Assembly: GCF_900104725.1 (NCBI RefSeq)
Contig: NZ_LT629758.1
Span: 930,001-994,000 of the forward strand
DNA: 64,000 nt
DNA from: Actinoplanes derwentensis
GTDB lineage: Bacteria > Actinomycetota > Actinomycetes > Mycobacteriales > Micromonosporaceae
Reading direction: 5' to 3'
The notes beneath the pieces are model-generated. The model saw nothing but the letters and a program-made list of their open reading frames with translations. It searched no databases and was not told where the DNA came from. Positions 10,575 to 19,581 of this stretch are shown one piece after another (the first letter of the stretch is position 1; every line of letters starts with the position of its first letter). The translations under genes and the position numbers were made by a program.

Positions 10575-12668
10575 GTGACGCCGGTAGCCGACACCCACGG
10601 ACCTGTTCGACGGACGCTGACCTTCGTCGCGGTCCTGTTCACCCTTCTCTGCCTGGCGCGTTCCGGGCTGGAGGAGCCGATGCTCTGGTTGCTGTTCGCG
10701 ATCTTCATCGGCGTCGCCACGGTGTGGATCCGCGGACAGTACGCCGACAGCCTCGACGGACGGCAATGGGTGATCCCGTACTGGGTGGGGATTCCCGTCT
10801 CGGTTCTCGCCGCCGGACTCGTCTCGCTGCTGTTCGTGCAGGGCCGCGGCACCGCCGACAAAGGGCTGCTCGGCATCAGCGGGCTGGTCCTGCTGTTCCT
10901 GGCCGCCGGATCATGGCTCACCCACGTGCGACAGCGCCCGTCGGTGCGGCTGCCCGGCCGGCACGTGCGGACCGGCCACTACGGCGCGTACCTGACGGTC
11001 ATCGGTCTTGCTCTGGTGGTCGCCGGCGCGGCTCTGCTCGGCCCGGCCCGGCAGGTCCTGATCGGCGCACTGATCCTCGGAGCCGGACTGTTCCTGCTGG
11101 TGCCGGTCGGTCTGGCGCTCTGGTCCGAGGGCATTCTGCGCTGGCTGTGCGAACACGACGTCGCCCCGGCCCGTCTCTGGTCCCTCGGTGCGGCGGGCCT
11201 GCTGGTCTTCGCCGGGGGCACCACCGCCGCCGTGTACGCCAGCAACTCCCGCTGGCTGACCGTGGTCCTGGTGATCCTGGGCCTGCTGGTGGCCGCTCTC
11301 GTCTCCACCACCCAGGCCGACATCGTCACCGTGACCGCGGTGATCGCCCTGATGGGGGTGACTCCCGCGCCCGCCACCGAGACCGGGCCACCCGACCTGA
11401 CCCACCGGGAACGGAAAGTGCTGGTGGCGCTCGGGGACTCGTTCATGTCCGGCGAGGGCGCCCAGGTCTACTACCGCGGCACCGACGAGGGCGGCGGCAA
11501 CGAATGCCGCCGGTCACCGACGGCCTGGGTGGTGACCGCGGCCCAGGACCGCGCCCACTTCGACGGCCTCAAGTTCGTGGCCTGTTCCGCGGCCCGCACC
11601 CAGAACCTGCTGCCCGAACACGGCTCCTCGTTCTACGTGGCGATGAAACCCGGCCGCATCGACATGCCGAAACCGGAACGCCAGCGCGGCGAGGCCCACA
11701 CCCAGCTCGACGCCGCCCACGGCCCGTTCACCCCGGCGATGGTGGTGCTGAGCATCGGCGGCAACGACGCCGGATTCTCCACGATCGGGCTGATGTGCCT
11801 GGCCCCCGGCGACTGCCGGCAGGAACGGCGCCTCTGGCTGGATTCGGTGCCCCAGCTGCGCGAACAGCTCCGCGTCACCTATCGGGAGGTGAACCGGGCC
11901 TTCCCGAACGTGCCGGTCGTGGTCGTCCCCTACCCCGACCCGATCAAGGTGCGCCGCCAACAGTGCGACCAGGTGGCCCTGAGCGAGAACGAACAGCGCT
12001 TCATCCACGAATACCTGACCGGGAGTCTCAACGCGACCATCCGGGACACCGCCCGCGAGTTCCGCTTCCACTACCTGGCGGAGATGCAGGAAGCCCTGGT
12101 CGCACCACACCTCCAGCTCTGCGACGAACGCAACGGCGACCGTCCCGGCATCAACTTCATCGGCCTGCGGTCGGTACGCGGCCTGGCCGACCAGCGGTTC
12201 AACCCGGCGAACTGGCTGCACAGCAGCCTGCACCCGAACGAACGTGGCCACGCCGCGATGCTGCGGGTCTTCGAGACCTGGATGGCGGAGCACCCCCAGC
12301 CGATCCCACCGCGGGTCCGGCCCCAGCCCGGCGAACCGGTGGGTCTGCCCCTGGGCAACCGGGAACCGAAACAGAAAGCCCCCTGCGACCTGTTCGACAC
12401 CACCCGCGCCGACGGATGCCGCCCGCAGGGCCAGGAATGGGCGTTCCAGCAGGTCGGCAGGGTTCTCCTGGACGACCTGCTCTGGCTGTGGCTGGCAGTG
12501 GCGTGCGCCGGTGCCTGGGCTGCCGCGATAGCCTTCTTCGCCTCGCGCCGCCGGGTCTGGGCCGCCCGCACCGACGCGGCCGGCACCCCCGCGGCCGGGA
12601 GCCCGCCGCTACCCCGGCACCCGGACCGGCGGTCATCCGGCGCACTGCCCGCGCCACCTCTAAGATGA
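10575..12668 (+). CDS. Membrane-anchored SGNH/GDSL hydrolase
   Basis: This 697-residue protein starts with a membrane domain of about eight helices (residues 14-262), followed by an SGNH hydrolase domain. Catalytic blocks are clear: Ser289 in VALGDSFMSGEGAQ, Gly-Asn in SIGGNDAGF, and His in SLHPNERGHAAM near residue 550. A final hydrophobic segment near residue 640 (LLWLWLAVACAGAWAAAIAFF) anchors the C-terminus. It probably removes acyl groups from a lipid or cell-wall glycan. The GTG start has GGGGG at -8. The 3' end overlaps the convergent PanE-like gene by 9 bp. Confidence 0.88.
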   Translation: MTPVADTHGPVRRTLTFVAVLFTLLCLARSGLEEPMLWLLFAIFIGVATVWIRGQYADSLDGRQWVIPYWVGIPVSVLAAGLVSLLFVQGRGTADKGLLGISGLVLLFLAAGSWLTHVRQRPSVRLPGRHVRTGHYGAYLTVIGLALVVAGAALLGPARQVLIGALILGAGLFLLVPVGLALWSEGILRWLCEHDVAPARLWSLGAAGLLVFAGGTTAAVYASNSRWLTVVLVILGLLVAALVSTTQADIVTVTAVIALMGVTPAPATETGPPDLTHRERKVLVALGDSFMSGEGAQVYYRGTDEGGGNECRRSPTAWVVTAAQDRAHFDGLKFVACSAARTQNLLPEHGSSFYVAMKPGRIDMPKPERQRGEAHTQLDAAHGPFTPAMVVLSIGGNDAGFSTIGLMCLAPGDCRQERRLWLDSVPQLREQLRVTYREVNRAFPNVPVVVVPYPDPIKVRRQQCDQVALSENEQRFIHEYLTGSLNATIRDTAREFRFHYLAEMQEALVAPHLQLCDERNGDRPGINFIGLRSVRGLADQRFNPANWLHSSLHPNERGHAAMLRVFETWMAEHPQPIPPRVRPQPGEPVGLPLGNREPKQKAPCDLFDTTRADGCRPQGQEWAFQQVGRVLLDDLLWLWLAVACAGAWAAAIAFFASRRRVWAARTDAAGTPAAGSPPLPRHPDRRSSGALPAPPLR

Positions 12669-13670
12669 CACCCGGCGGCTCTCCGCCCGGTCCACCAACG
12701 TCCGGAGCGCGGTCATCGGCCGTCCGGCCCGCTGCCCTTCGGCCACGAAATCACGCAGCACCGCCAGATCCTGCTGCCGGACCTTGCCGCCGTGATGGAA
12801 GCCGTTGAACGCCGCCACGTCCAGCGGCTGCATCTTCGTCTCCTGTCCGAGATGGATCGCCGCGGTCACCCGGGAACCCATCAGCCGGGCGGCGACCTTC
12901 CCGAACCAGCCGTTCCGGGGCAGCGTCAGGATCTCCCGCTGGGCCCGCAGAGTGAGCCGCCACAGTTCGGAGTCGGCGACGACCTGGGCGAACGGCGGCC
13001 ATCCGGCGATGTCCCAGGCAGCGTAGACGGTGAACACCGCCGGGCCCATCACGTCGGAGACCTTGGGTGACATGAAACCCACCCGGGAGACGCCGCTGCG
13101 GTCGTACAACTCGGCGAACTTCTTCGCCGCCGCGGCGTTGCTGCGGGCCACGGTGAAACCGGTCCGGTTCGCCGGATGCACGAAACAGATGTCGGCGGAC
13201 GAGAGAAGAACCGGATCAACCCCTTGCGGTACGGGAAGAGCAGCCGAACCCTGATGCGCCAGCATGCCCAGGAACCCGAGCAGCAGACGGTCCCCCGGGA
13301 TCCGGAGCGTGTCCAGGTAGAAGGCGCGCAGGTCGACACCGATGCCGTCCATCAGCACGATCGCGGCACTGTCCCGGACCAGGTCACCGACCGCCCGCAG
13401 AGTGGCCTCGCCCTGCTCGGTGCGGCTGACGTGCCCGTCCAGCGTGACGATCACGAACGCGAACGCCTCACCCCGCAGGGGTGCGGTGTCGTCGACGACA
13501 CGGTAGCCGTCGAAGGTCTTGACGGTGGCGTCGTTGTAGTCGTACAGCCGCCGGGGTGGGGTGAACGCCTCCGTGCGGCCCGGCCGGACCAGGAACGGCA
13601 CCTCGGCCCCGGCCAGTCGCAGGTGATAACCGAGAGAGAGGCCGACGGCACCCGCGCCGACGATCAGCAC
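12660..13670 (-). CDS. PanE/ApbA-like ketopantoate reductase family protein
   Basis: This 336-residue NAD(P)-binding protein has the N-terminal loop MLIVGAGAVGLSLGYHLRLAG typical of 2-dehydropantoate 2-reductases. It retains the family layout (Rossmann domain, then helical C-terminal domain) but is diverged, and a role other than pantothenate synthesis is likely. Its GTG start overlaps the stop of the upstream TetR gene by 7 bp, so the two are coupled and the regulator probably controls this gene. Confidence 0.82.
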   Translation of the reverse strand: MLIVGAGAVGLSLGYHLRLAGAEVPFLVRPGRTEAFTPPRRLYDYNDATVKTFDGYRVVDDTAPLRGEAFAFVIVTLDGHVSRTEQGEATLRAVGDLVRDSAAIVLMDGIGVDLRAFYLDTLRIPGDRLLLGFLGMLAHQGSAALPVPQGVDPVLLSSADICFVHPANRTGFTVARSNAAAAKKFAELYDRSGVSRVGFMSPKVSDVMGPAVFTVYAAWDIAGWPPFAQVVADSELWRLTLRAQREILTLPRNGWFGKVAARLMGSRVTAAIHLGQETKMQPLDVAAFNGFHHGGKVRQQDLAVLRDFVAEGQRAGRPMTALRTLVDRAESRRVSS

Positions 13671-14236
13671 AGCTGGCTTGTTCGAGGTTGTTCCTTTCGG
13701 ATACGAAGAGCGAGAGCCCGACGACCGGTTTCGATCAGCACGGCACGCAGCTCGGCGGGATCGATGTGGTTACTGCGGGGCCCAGCGGCGCACGCCGTCC
13801 CCGACAGCACGGCGTCGGCCCGGACGTGCCCGGTCGGCCCCGGTTCCACATCGGCGAGCAGCTGGGTGAGGCGTCCGGTCAGGTCGTGCAGGTCCGGATG
13901 CGATCCGAGGAGTTCCGCCGCACCCGGGTCGCCTTGCAGCACCGGCAGGAGTTCCCGGTTGGCCAGCACCAGATCGACGAACCCGGTCAGCGCCCGATCG
14001 GCCCGCACATGCCGTCCCCGCAGTGCCTCAGCGGCCGCCACGGTGCTCCGGAGCCCAACCCGAACCGGTTCCACCACCGCGGTCAGCAGCTCCTCCCGCG
14101 ACCGGAAGTGATGATGCACGGCAGCCTTGGTGACCCCCAGCTCGTCCCCGATCATCTGCAACGACGTCCCCGCGACACTGTGCCGAGCGAAGAGCCGAAC
14201 CGCCGCTTCCAGAAACCGTTGCCGCCCGTCCGCCAC
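13664..14236 (-). CDS. TetR family transcriptional regulator
   Basis: This 190-residue repressor has a canonical N-terminal HTH: RFLEAAVRLFARHSVAGTS, then GDELGVTKAAVHHHFRSREELL. The C-terminal ligand domain is diverged. Two operator-like repeats lie 14-52 bp upstream of the start. It is translationally coupled to the PanE-like reductase, so autorepression of a two-gene operon is likely. Confidence 0.93.
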   Translation of the reverse strand: MADGRQRFLEAAVRLFARHSVAGTSLQMIGDELGVTKAAVHHHFRSREELLTAVVEPVRVGLRSTVAAAEALRGRHVRADRALTGFVDLVLANRELLPVLQGDPGAAELLGSHPDLHDLTGRLTQLLADVEPGPTGHVRADAVLSGTACAAGPRSNHIDPAELRAVLIETGRRALALRIRKEQPRTSQLC

Positions 14237-14249
14237 TGGGCTCCCTGAG

Positions 14250-14288
14250 CTTTACGATCGTCAAGCCGACGACTTTACGAGCGTAAAG
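14250..14288. promoter_or_regulatory. Twin operators of the TetR/PanE-like operon
   Basis: CTTTACGAGCGTAAAG (14273-14288) is a perfect palindrome with 7-bp arms. CTTTACGATCGTCAAG (14250-14265) is the same site with one mismatch. Centres are 23 bp apart, suiting two TetR dimers side by side. Confidence 0.75.
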
Positions 14289-15384
14289 CATGATCAGGCG
14301 AGCTGGCGAGTGAGGCGCCCGACATTCGGCACCTCGAGGCGAAGGGGCGCCAGCGTTCAGGGCGGCTCGGATGCCGAGTTTTCCCTGGTTGTCGAGGTCG
14401 GTCGGCACCAAGAAAGACCTGACCCGACCTCACCTCGCCTCACCTGACACGATCCGATCCGACCCGAATCGTGTCGCTGTCGCTATGTCGGCGTGGGCGT
14501 GGGCGGCGGCGGTCGCTCTTGCGGTCGCTTTCGAGGTTGCGGTTGGCGAGCCGGGTGTCGAGGCTGCTCGCCGACTTCCGATCGGACGGTCAGTGAGGCG
14601 TGATCGATGGCCACGAGGCCGGTTGAGTCGCACAAATCAGCCCTGCCCACGGACCGGCGGCCAGGCACTTTTCGAAGCCGCCACGAACTCGCCCGGACCA
14701 GCGACGTGATCTCAGCGAGTTCTGGGGGAGGCGCCGAAGTCGAACGCGCCCGGTAGCGACGATGGCATCGCTTCTCGCCGTCCGAACGACGATATAGAGG
14801 ATCTTCCGCATCCGTCCGATATGGAGAAGATTCGCTTGTCTCGCCGACGCGGAAGGGCGGATTCCGGCCCCGGCAAAGAACTGCGGAGCAGCCGCTTACC
14901 TGGACGTGCCCTACATCCCGCCAACCATCATAATTTCCATGTCCTTTCGACCAAACAATCCTCAGAATCCCCCGCGCAGAACAAAAAGAATCCGTGCATG
15001 TTTGTTCCCCGGCCATCGCACGGTGACCCTCCCGGACGCGGCCACTCGGAAACACGCCGAGTGCCACCGTGGCCACCACCCGGCCGGCGCCATGATCATT
15101 CAACAAAAGCCCGCCGTGACCCGCTCGAAGAAACGGCACCCTCGGCTGAGGTCCGATCGCCGCGAGAACGGGCCGAACCGCCCGCCGACCCACGCCCTCG
15201 GATCGAGGAGCCAAGGCGTCGGACTGGGGAGCGAAGTCTTCGGATCGAGGGGACAAGACCTTATTTCGAGGAGTGGAGACTTCGGATCGAGGAGCGGAGA
15301 GCTTGCACCTGGTCTCCGAGGCCGGCGGCGGAGCCGTTATCGGCGATTGTCCAGCCGCCGTGTCGGAGGGCGAAGGCGCTGGCT
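14289..15384. other. Gene-poor stretch with simple repeats, no supportable gene
   Basis: Open frames here have unnatural composition on both strands and no recognisable domain. Visible structure: a pyrimidine-rich run of CCTGA/CCTCA-like words (about 14418-14470), and a degenerate series of about 21-bp units containing TCGGATCGAGGAG (about 15198-15300). Short less GC-rich patches occur near 14930-15010. It may be decayed coding DNA. Confidence 0.5.
15198..15300. repeat. Degenerate 21-bp tandem repeat
   Basis: About five units carry the core TCGGATCGAGGAG or a variant (TCGGACTGGGGAG, TCGGATCGAGGGG, TTTCGAGGAGTGG). The period is near 21 bp and no neighbouring gene explains it. Confidence 0.5.
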
Positions 15385-15837
15385 TCAGAGGCGTTTCGTG
15401 GTCAGGGTCGCGTGGTGAGCTGTGGTGCGAATCGAACCCGAACTCCCCACGCAGATCGGCTCCCGCTTGATCGCGAAAGCCGCTCTCAAGGGCGGCGCAA
15501 TGGTGGGCGCAGGTGAAGGCGTTGGCGCGGGCGCGGGCGCGGGCGATGGCGTGGGTGCGGGCCCGGGCATGGGTGCAGGCGTTGGCGTGAGCGTGACTGC
15601 TGCTGGTGGTGGCGAAGGCTGCGGCGTGAGAGAAGCCAGCCACTCCCGATCGTCGTGGGAGAGGGGCATGGAATCGCGCTCACGAATGCGGCGGAGCTTC
15701 TCGGCATGACGGCGCTGAAGTCCCCAAGCTCGACGCTTTTCATGCTCATGGCGAAACTCATCACGACTGGGCGAATAGTTCCTCGCCTTGGTTTGGTCGC
15801 GCATTCCGGCAGCGCTGAACAACGCCATCTGGCTCAT
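15385..15837 (-). CDS. Hypothetical protein: charged N-terminus with Pro/Ala-rich tail
   Basis: The first 75 residues look like genuine protein. They begin MSQMALFSAAGMRDQTKARN and continue with charged helical sequence rich in Arg and Glu (RRAWGLQRRHAEKLRRIRERD). A GGGAG ribosome site lies 11 nt before the ATG. Residues about 73-113 are a PAPTPSPAP-type low-complexity stretch encoded by G/C-rich near-repeats at 15500-15610. The last 35 residues look less natural, so the 3' end may be frameshifted or truncated. No family recognised. Confidence 0.5.
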   Translation of the reverse strand: MSQMALFSAAGMRDQTKARNYSPSRDEFRHEHEKRRAWGLQRRHAEKLRRIRERDSMPLSHDDREWLASLTPQPSPPPAAVTLTPTPAPMPGPAPTPSPAPAPAPTPSPAPTIAPPLRAAFAIKREPICVGSSGSIRTTAHHATLTTKRL

Positions 15838-16116
15838 GCGACAATTCTCCCGCGCCCAACGGGAAACTGTAAGAAGTGAATCATGCCAAACTGTTTAACC
15901 TCATCAGGGCGGCGACGGTTCCATACCGACGTGCTCTCAGTGAATGGCAGATTAAGGCGGACATGTGCCTAGATACCGGATGGCGCTGGAATGGGTGTGG
16001 AGCCATCGATAGGCCATTGCTCGTGAAGGAGACGGGTTCGTGCGATGGCTCCATCTGATCGCGCATCCCGCCGTGCCCGGGAAACTCGTGCGGTTGCTGG
16101 CGCGGGTTGGGCCGGT
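15838..16116. other. Intergenic region without recognised feature
   Basis: Lies between the divergently placed start of the hypothetical gene at 15837 and the 3' end of the gene at 16117. The only open frame (15876-16058, 60 codons) lacks a ribosome site and natural composition. I see nothing further. Confidence 0.5.
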
Positions 16117-16965
16117 TTAGATCAGCTGGATGTCGGCGGCGTCTCGGACTCGGAGCGTTACCTGGGCTGCGGTGCCTGCGAAGTCGCCGACGCCGGTGTG
16201 GAAGCCGGCCACGAAAGCGGGGCTGCGCCGGGGAGTGCCCGCCTGCTCGTCGGTGACGATCGTGCCGTCGAACTTTATCGTCCGCTTCAGCAGCAGGAAG
16301 TCGCTGTCGTCGGTGACCTCGACGACAAAGCCGGGCACGTCCAGGCGGGCTGCGGGGGCGCGCCGGTCCGCCTTCAGTTCCTCAGGGGAACCCAGTTCGA
16401 TGATGCCGTCGACGTTCAGTCGCAGTTCCTCGTTGAGTCCGTGTCCGGTTATCTCGGCGCTCGCCATCGCGTGCACTCGCATCGACGGCCGGGTGCTCTC
16501 GTCGATCACTGTGACGGGCAGCAGGGTGTGCGGGTCCTCGGGCAGGCCGAACGACTGGTGCGGGCGATCGAGGTCGTACCCGGTGATCCGCACCGTCAGG
16601 TCGGCGGCCGCGATCGGGTCGGTGACGATCCACATGTCACTGGTCTCGGTGAACCGGGTCGGGCGTTTCGCGGCGCCTTCGGCGTTCTCTTCGATCAGGA
16701 CGCTCAGCCGGGACAGGCCTTTCCGGGCGTGGCATCCGAGAGCGACCAGCACGTGCGGGGCGCGGCCGGTGCCCTTGAACCGGTCTGTCCAGTCCTCGGC
16801 GATGAACTGCGCGGTGCCGGCGACGGAGACACTCTGCGCCAGGTTGCTGCCGAGAATGCGCTTGGTCACCAGGCGCGCCCGAACGTCGGGAATCGCCCAG
16901 CCCAGCGGCGCCAGCATGTCCTCGTCGACGGAGACCTCCACCGACTCGACGGTCTTGTCCCCCAT
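16117..16965 (-). CDS. Hypothetical protein, predicted soluble and beta-rich
   Basis: This 282-residue protein has no signal peptide or membrane segment. Composition is natural throughout (for example VSVDEDMLAPLGWAIPDVRARL and FGLPEDPHTLLPVTVIDEST). Alternating hydrophobic residues suggest beta sheet. I do not recognise a domain. The ATG at 16965 was preferred because upstream residues to 17103 have intergenic-like composition. It is divergent from the thioredoxin gene. Confidence 0.7.
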   Translation of the reverse strand: MGDKTVESVEVSVDEDMLAPLGWAIPDVRARLVTKRILGSNLAQSVSVAGTAQFIAEDWTDRFKGTGRAPHVLVALGCHARKGLSRLSVLIEENAEGAAKRPTRFTETSDMWIVTDPIAAADLTVRITGYDLDRPHQSFGLPEDPHTLLPVTVIDESTRPSMRVHAMASAEITGHGLNEELRLNVDGIIELGSPEELKADRRAPAARLDVPGFVVEVTDDSDFLLLKRTIKFDGTIVTDEQAGTPRRSPAFVAGFHTGVGDFAGTAAQVTLRVRDAADIQLI

Positions 16966-17253
16966 GATCGACCCCGTTTCCCGGCCCGGCTGCCCACCGG
17001 GGACTGGAACCATAGCAGCGGCTCGCGGCACCGCCCGGCGGGCGAACCCGGACACACACCGCGCCTGACTGAAGGCTGTCACAAGGCAGAATCCCGGAGT
17101 CACGCCGCCTGCCGCCGGTCATCAGCAAGCGCGAGGCGTGACCCCGAAGAGGTGGTGGCCGTCATGAGGCGGGAGCCCGGTGAGCGCCGGCCGGAGTTGA
17201 GCGAGATAGGCTCAATTCTGGGAGTCGATGGGTGGAGTCGAGGAAGTGGCGGA

Positions 17254-17790
17254 GTGAACAACATCGTGGCCTGCGTTCGGTGCGGGCAGCGCAACCGCAC
17301 CCGGTCGGCCTCGTCCGGCAAGCCGGTCTGCGGCAAATGCAAGTCGGTGCTGCCGTGGATCGCGGCGGCCGACGACCGGACCTTCGCCGAGGTGGTAGAG
17401 AAGTCGCCGATGCCGGTGCTCGTGGACTTCTGGGCGCCCTGGTGCGGGCCGTGCCGCCAGGTCGGGCCGGCGCTGGAGCAGGTGGCCCGGCAACTCACCG
17501 GCCGGGTGAAACTGGTGAAGGTCAACATCGATACGGCGCCGGGTCTGTCGCGCCGGTTCCGGGTGCAGGCCGTACCGACCCTGATGATCGTCGTGGGCGG
17601 CCGGGTCACGGTCCGCCGTTCCGGCGCGGCCTCAGCGAGCGCGTTGCGGCAGTGGGCCGAACAAAGCCTCACCCCGGTCCCTGCAAAGGCGAGCGGAAAC
17701 CTAGCCGCCGACCGACCGAGCGGAAACCGAGCACCGAAACAGCCCAGCGAGAACAGGCCGTCGGCCCGGTCTGGGGCGAGCGGGACCTGA
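17254..17790 (+). CDS. Thioredoxin 2-type protein with N-terminal zinc ribbon
   Basis: This 178-residue cytoplasmic disulfide reductase has the TrxC layout. An N-terminal zinc ribbon has cysteines 7, 10, 26 and 29 (VACVRCGQ, KPVCGKCKS). A thioredoxin fold follows with active site WCGPC (Cys64, Cys67) and the cis-proline loop AVPTLMIV. The final 40 residues are a Ser/Pro/Asn-rich extension with a repeated SGN/PSGN pattern, not typical of the family. The GTG start has AGGAAG upstream. Thioredoxin 2 proteins respond to oxidative stress in other bacteria. Confidence 0.92.
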   Translation: MNNIVACVRCGQRNRTRSASSGKPVCGKCKSVLPWIAAADDRTFAEVVEKSPMPVLVDFWAPWCGPCRQVGPALEQVARQLTGRVKLVKVNIDTAPGLSRRFRVQAVPTLMIVVGGRVTVRRSGAASASALRQWAEQSLTPVPAKASGNLAADRPSGNRAPKQPSENRPSARSGASGT

Positions 17791-17828
17791 GCGTTCCGCC
17801 CAGGAGGCTTCGCCGGGAGGAAGGCAGG

Positions 17829-18341
17829 TCAAAGGCCTTTCGGCGGTACGGGGGACAGGTGCCCGAATCCGGAACGGTGGAAGACCAGGGGCCCGGCGGT
17901 GGCATCGGTGCCGTGGTCCACGGCGTGCAGCCGGAGCAGGACGATCGTGTGGTCGCCGGCTTCGACCTCGCGGTAGATCGTGCAGTCGAACCGGGCCAGC
18001 CCGTCGTCGATGGTGACCGCTCCGTCGTCCGAGGTCAGGATGTGGACGCCGGTGAAACGGTGCTCGACCGGACCGGCCAGTCGACGGCAGACCGGGCCGT
18101 GGTGCGCGGCCAGCACCGTCACCCCGAGGTGGCCGGCCCGCCGCAGCACCGGCCAGGTCTGCGAGGTGTTGGCGATCGAGACGGAGACCAGCGGCGGTTC
18201 GAGGCTGACCGAGGTGAACGAGCTGGCGGCCAGCCCGACCGGGATGCCGTCGACGACCGCGGCCACGGCTACGACCCCGCTGGGGAAGTCACCGAACGCC
18301 TGACGGAGACGTACCGGATCGAGGTCTTGATTGGTCTTCAT
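17829..18341 (-). CDS. Flavin reductase-like FMN-binding protein
   Basis: This 170-residue protein has the flavin reductase (HpaC-like) fold: DPVRLRQAFGDFPSGVVAV, GLAASSFTSVSLEPPLVSVSI (the FMN phosphate loop) and DCTIYREVEAGDHTIVLLRL. It would supply reduced flavin to the SsuD-like monooxygenase encoded immediately upstream; its ATG overlaps that gene's stop by 4 bp (ATGA). Confidence 0.9.
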   Translation of the reverse strand: MKTNQDLDPVRLRQAFGDFPSGVVAVAAVVDGIPVGLAASSFTSVSLEPPLVSVSIANTSQTWPVLRRAGHLGVTVLAAHHGPVCRRLAGPVEHRFTGVHILTSDDGAVTIDDGLARFDCTIYREVEAGDHTIVLLRLHAVDHGTDATAGPLVFHRSGFGHLSPVPPKGL

Positions 18342-19483
18342 CGTCCGGCCGCGGCGAACGGGACCAGGGTGTGCCGGCGGCGGCGTGGTCGCTCGTCGGT
18401 CCACAGGCCGCGGTCGGCGAGGATCGGCAGGACACCTTCGCCGAACCAGTACGCGCCTTCCAGATGCGGGTACGCCGACAGCACGAACTCCTCGATGCCG
18501 AGGGCGGCGTATTCGGTGATCCGGTCGGCGACCTGTTCGTGGCTGCCGACCAGCGCGGTGCCGGCACCGCCACGGACCAGGCCGACGCCGGCCCACAGGT
18601 TCGGGTAGATCTCCAGTTTGTCGCGGGAGCCGTTGTGCAGGGCGATCATCCGTTTCTGGCCCTCGGACTCGCTGCGCCGCAGGCCTTCCTGCACGGTTTC
18701 CACGGTGTCCGCGGGGATCCCGGCGAGCAACCTGTCCGCTTCCGCCCAGGCCTCGTCGGCGGTGTCGCGGGTGATGGTGTGCATCCGGATGCCGAATCGG
18801 ATCGTCCGGCCCTGTTCGGCGGCGAGCCCGCGTATCCAGGCGATCTTCGCGGCCACCGCGTCCGGCGGTTCGCCCCAGGTCAGGTAGACGTCGGCGTGTC
18901 TGGCGGCGACGATCCCGGCGGCGGGGGAGGAGCCGCCGAAGTAGATGTCCGGGATCGGGTCGGGAATCTGGCCGAGCGTGGCGGCGTCGACGGAGAGGTG
19001 TTCGCCGTGGAAGTCGACGGTCTCCCCGGCCCACAGCCGGCGCACGATCTCCAGGAACTCGTCGCAGCGCCGGTAACGGGCGTCCTTGTCCAGGTAGTCG
19101 CCGTACATCCGCTGTTCGTGGCTCTCGCCGCCGGTGACGACGTTGAGCAGCAGGCGGCCCTCGGACATGTTCTGGAACGTGCCGGCCATCTGCGCGGCCA
19201 GGAACGGCGAGACCACGCCGGGCCGGAACGCGACCAGGAACTTGAGGCGGTCGGTGGTCTGGCTGAGCATCGCGGTGCTGAGCCAGGCGTCCTCGCACCA
19301 GGCGCCGGTGGGGGTGAGCGCCGCGGTGAAGCCGTTGTCCTCGGCGGCACGGGCGACCTGAGTGAGGTAGGCGACGTCGGCGGGGCGCCCGGAACCGCCG
19401 GGGGCGAGGCCGTGACCGCCGCCGACGACATGCCGTCCGTCGCCGCCGTTGGTGGGCAGGAACCAGTGGAACCGCAACGACAT
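18338..19483 (-). CDS. SsuD-like FMNH2-dependent monooxygenase (LLM class)
   Basis: This 381-residue protein matches alkanesulfonate monooxygenases: FHWFLPTNGGDGRHVVGG at the N-terminus, FLVAFRPGVVSPFLAAQMAGTF, LLNVVTGGES (flavin phosphate binding) and IYFGGSSPAA. Such enzymes split the C-S bond of sulfonates using reduced flavin and O2, releasing sulfite. The coupled flavin reductase and a LysR regulator gene on the same strand support a sulfur-scavenging role. No sulfonate transporter is nearby. The substrate could be another sulfur compound. Confidence 0.9.
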   Translation of the reverse strand: MSLRFHWFLPTNGGDGRHVVGGGHGLAPGGSGRPADVAYLTQVARAAEDNGFTAALTPTGAWCEDAWLSTAMLSQTTDRLKFLVAFRPGVVSPFLAAQMAGTFQNMSEGRLLLNVVTGGESHEQRMYGDYLDKDARYRRCDEFLEIVRRLWAGETVDFHGEHLSVDAATLGQIPDPIPDIYFGGSSPAAGIVAARHADVYLTWGEPPDAVAAKIAWIRGLAAEQGRTIRFGIRMHTITRDTADEAWAEADRLLAGIPADTVETVQEGLRRSESEGQKRMIALHNGSRDKLEIYPNLWAGVGLVRGGAGTALVGSHEQVADRITEYAALGIEEFVLSAYPHLEGAYWFGEGVLPILADRGLWTDERPRRRRHTLVPFAAAGR

Positions 19484-19510
19484 GACAAGCCTTCCATGAA
19501 ACCTTGATTA

Positions 19511-19539
19511 CCTATAGGTTCGCTAGATTTGTAGGACAA
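19511..19539 (-). promoter_or_regulatory. Promoter of the SsuD-like/flavin reductase operon
   Basis: On the minus strand TTGTCC (19534-19539) and TATAGG (19511-19516) are 17 bp apart. The -10 lies within the palindrome ACCTATAGGT (19510-19519), a possible operator. GGAAGG precedes the ATG at 19483. Confidence 0.5.
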
Positions 19540-19581
19540 GGCAAGGCCCGGGGTGTACGGGTATCCCGAACGCCCCTTCGG

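Noticed and set aside
10532..12808. 758-codon plus-strand open frame parallel to the SGNH gene
   Set aside because: Shifted-frame shadow rich in Arg/Pro/Gly; the 10575 frame carries the catalytic motifs.
15421..15450. tRNA-like T-arm on the minus strand (GGTTCGATTC followed by GCACCA)
   Set aside because: The stem around the loop does not pair, and no acceptor, D or anticodon arm can be formed upstream.
14483..15643. 386-codon minus-strand open frame
   Set aside because: Composition is unnatural (runs of HAHANACTHARARTHAIARARA and repeat-derived peptides), and it overlaps the better supported 15385-15837 gene.
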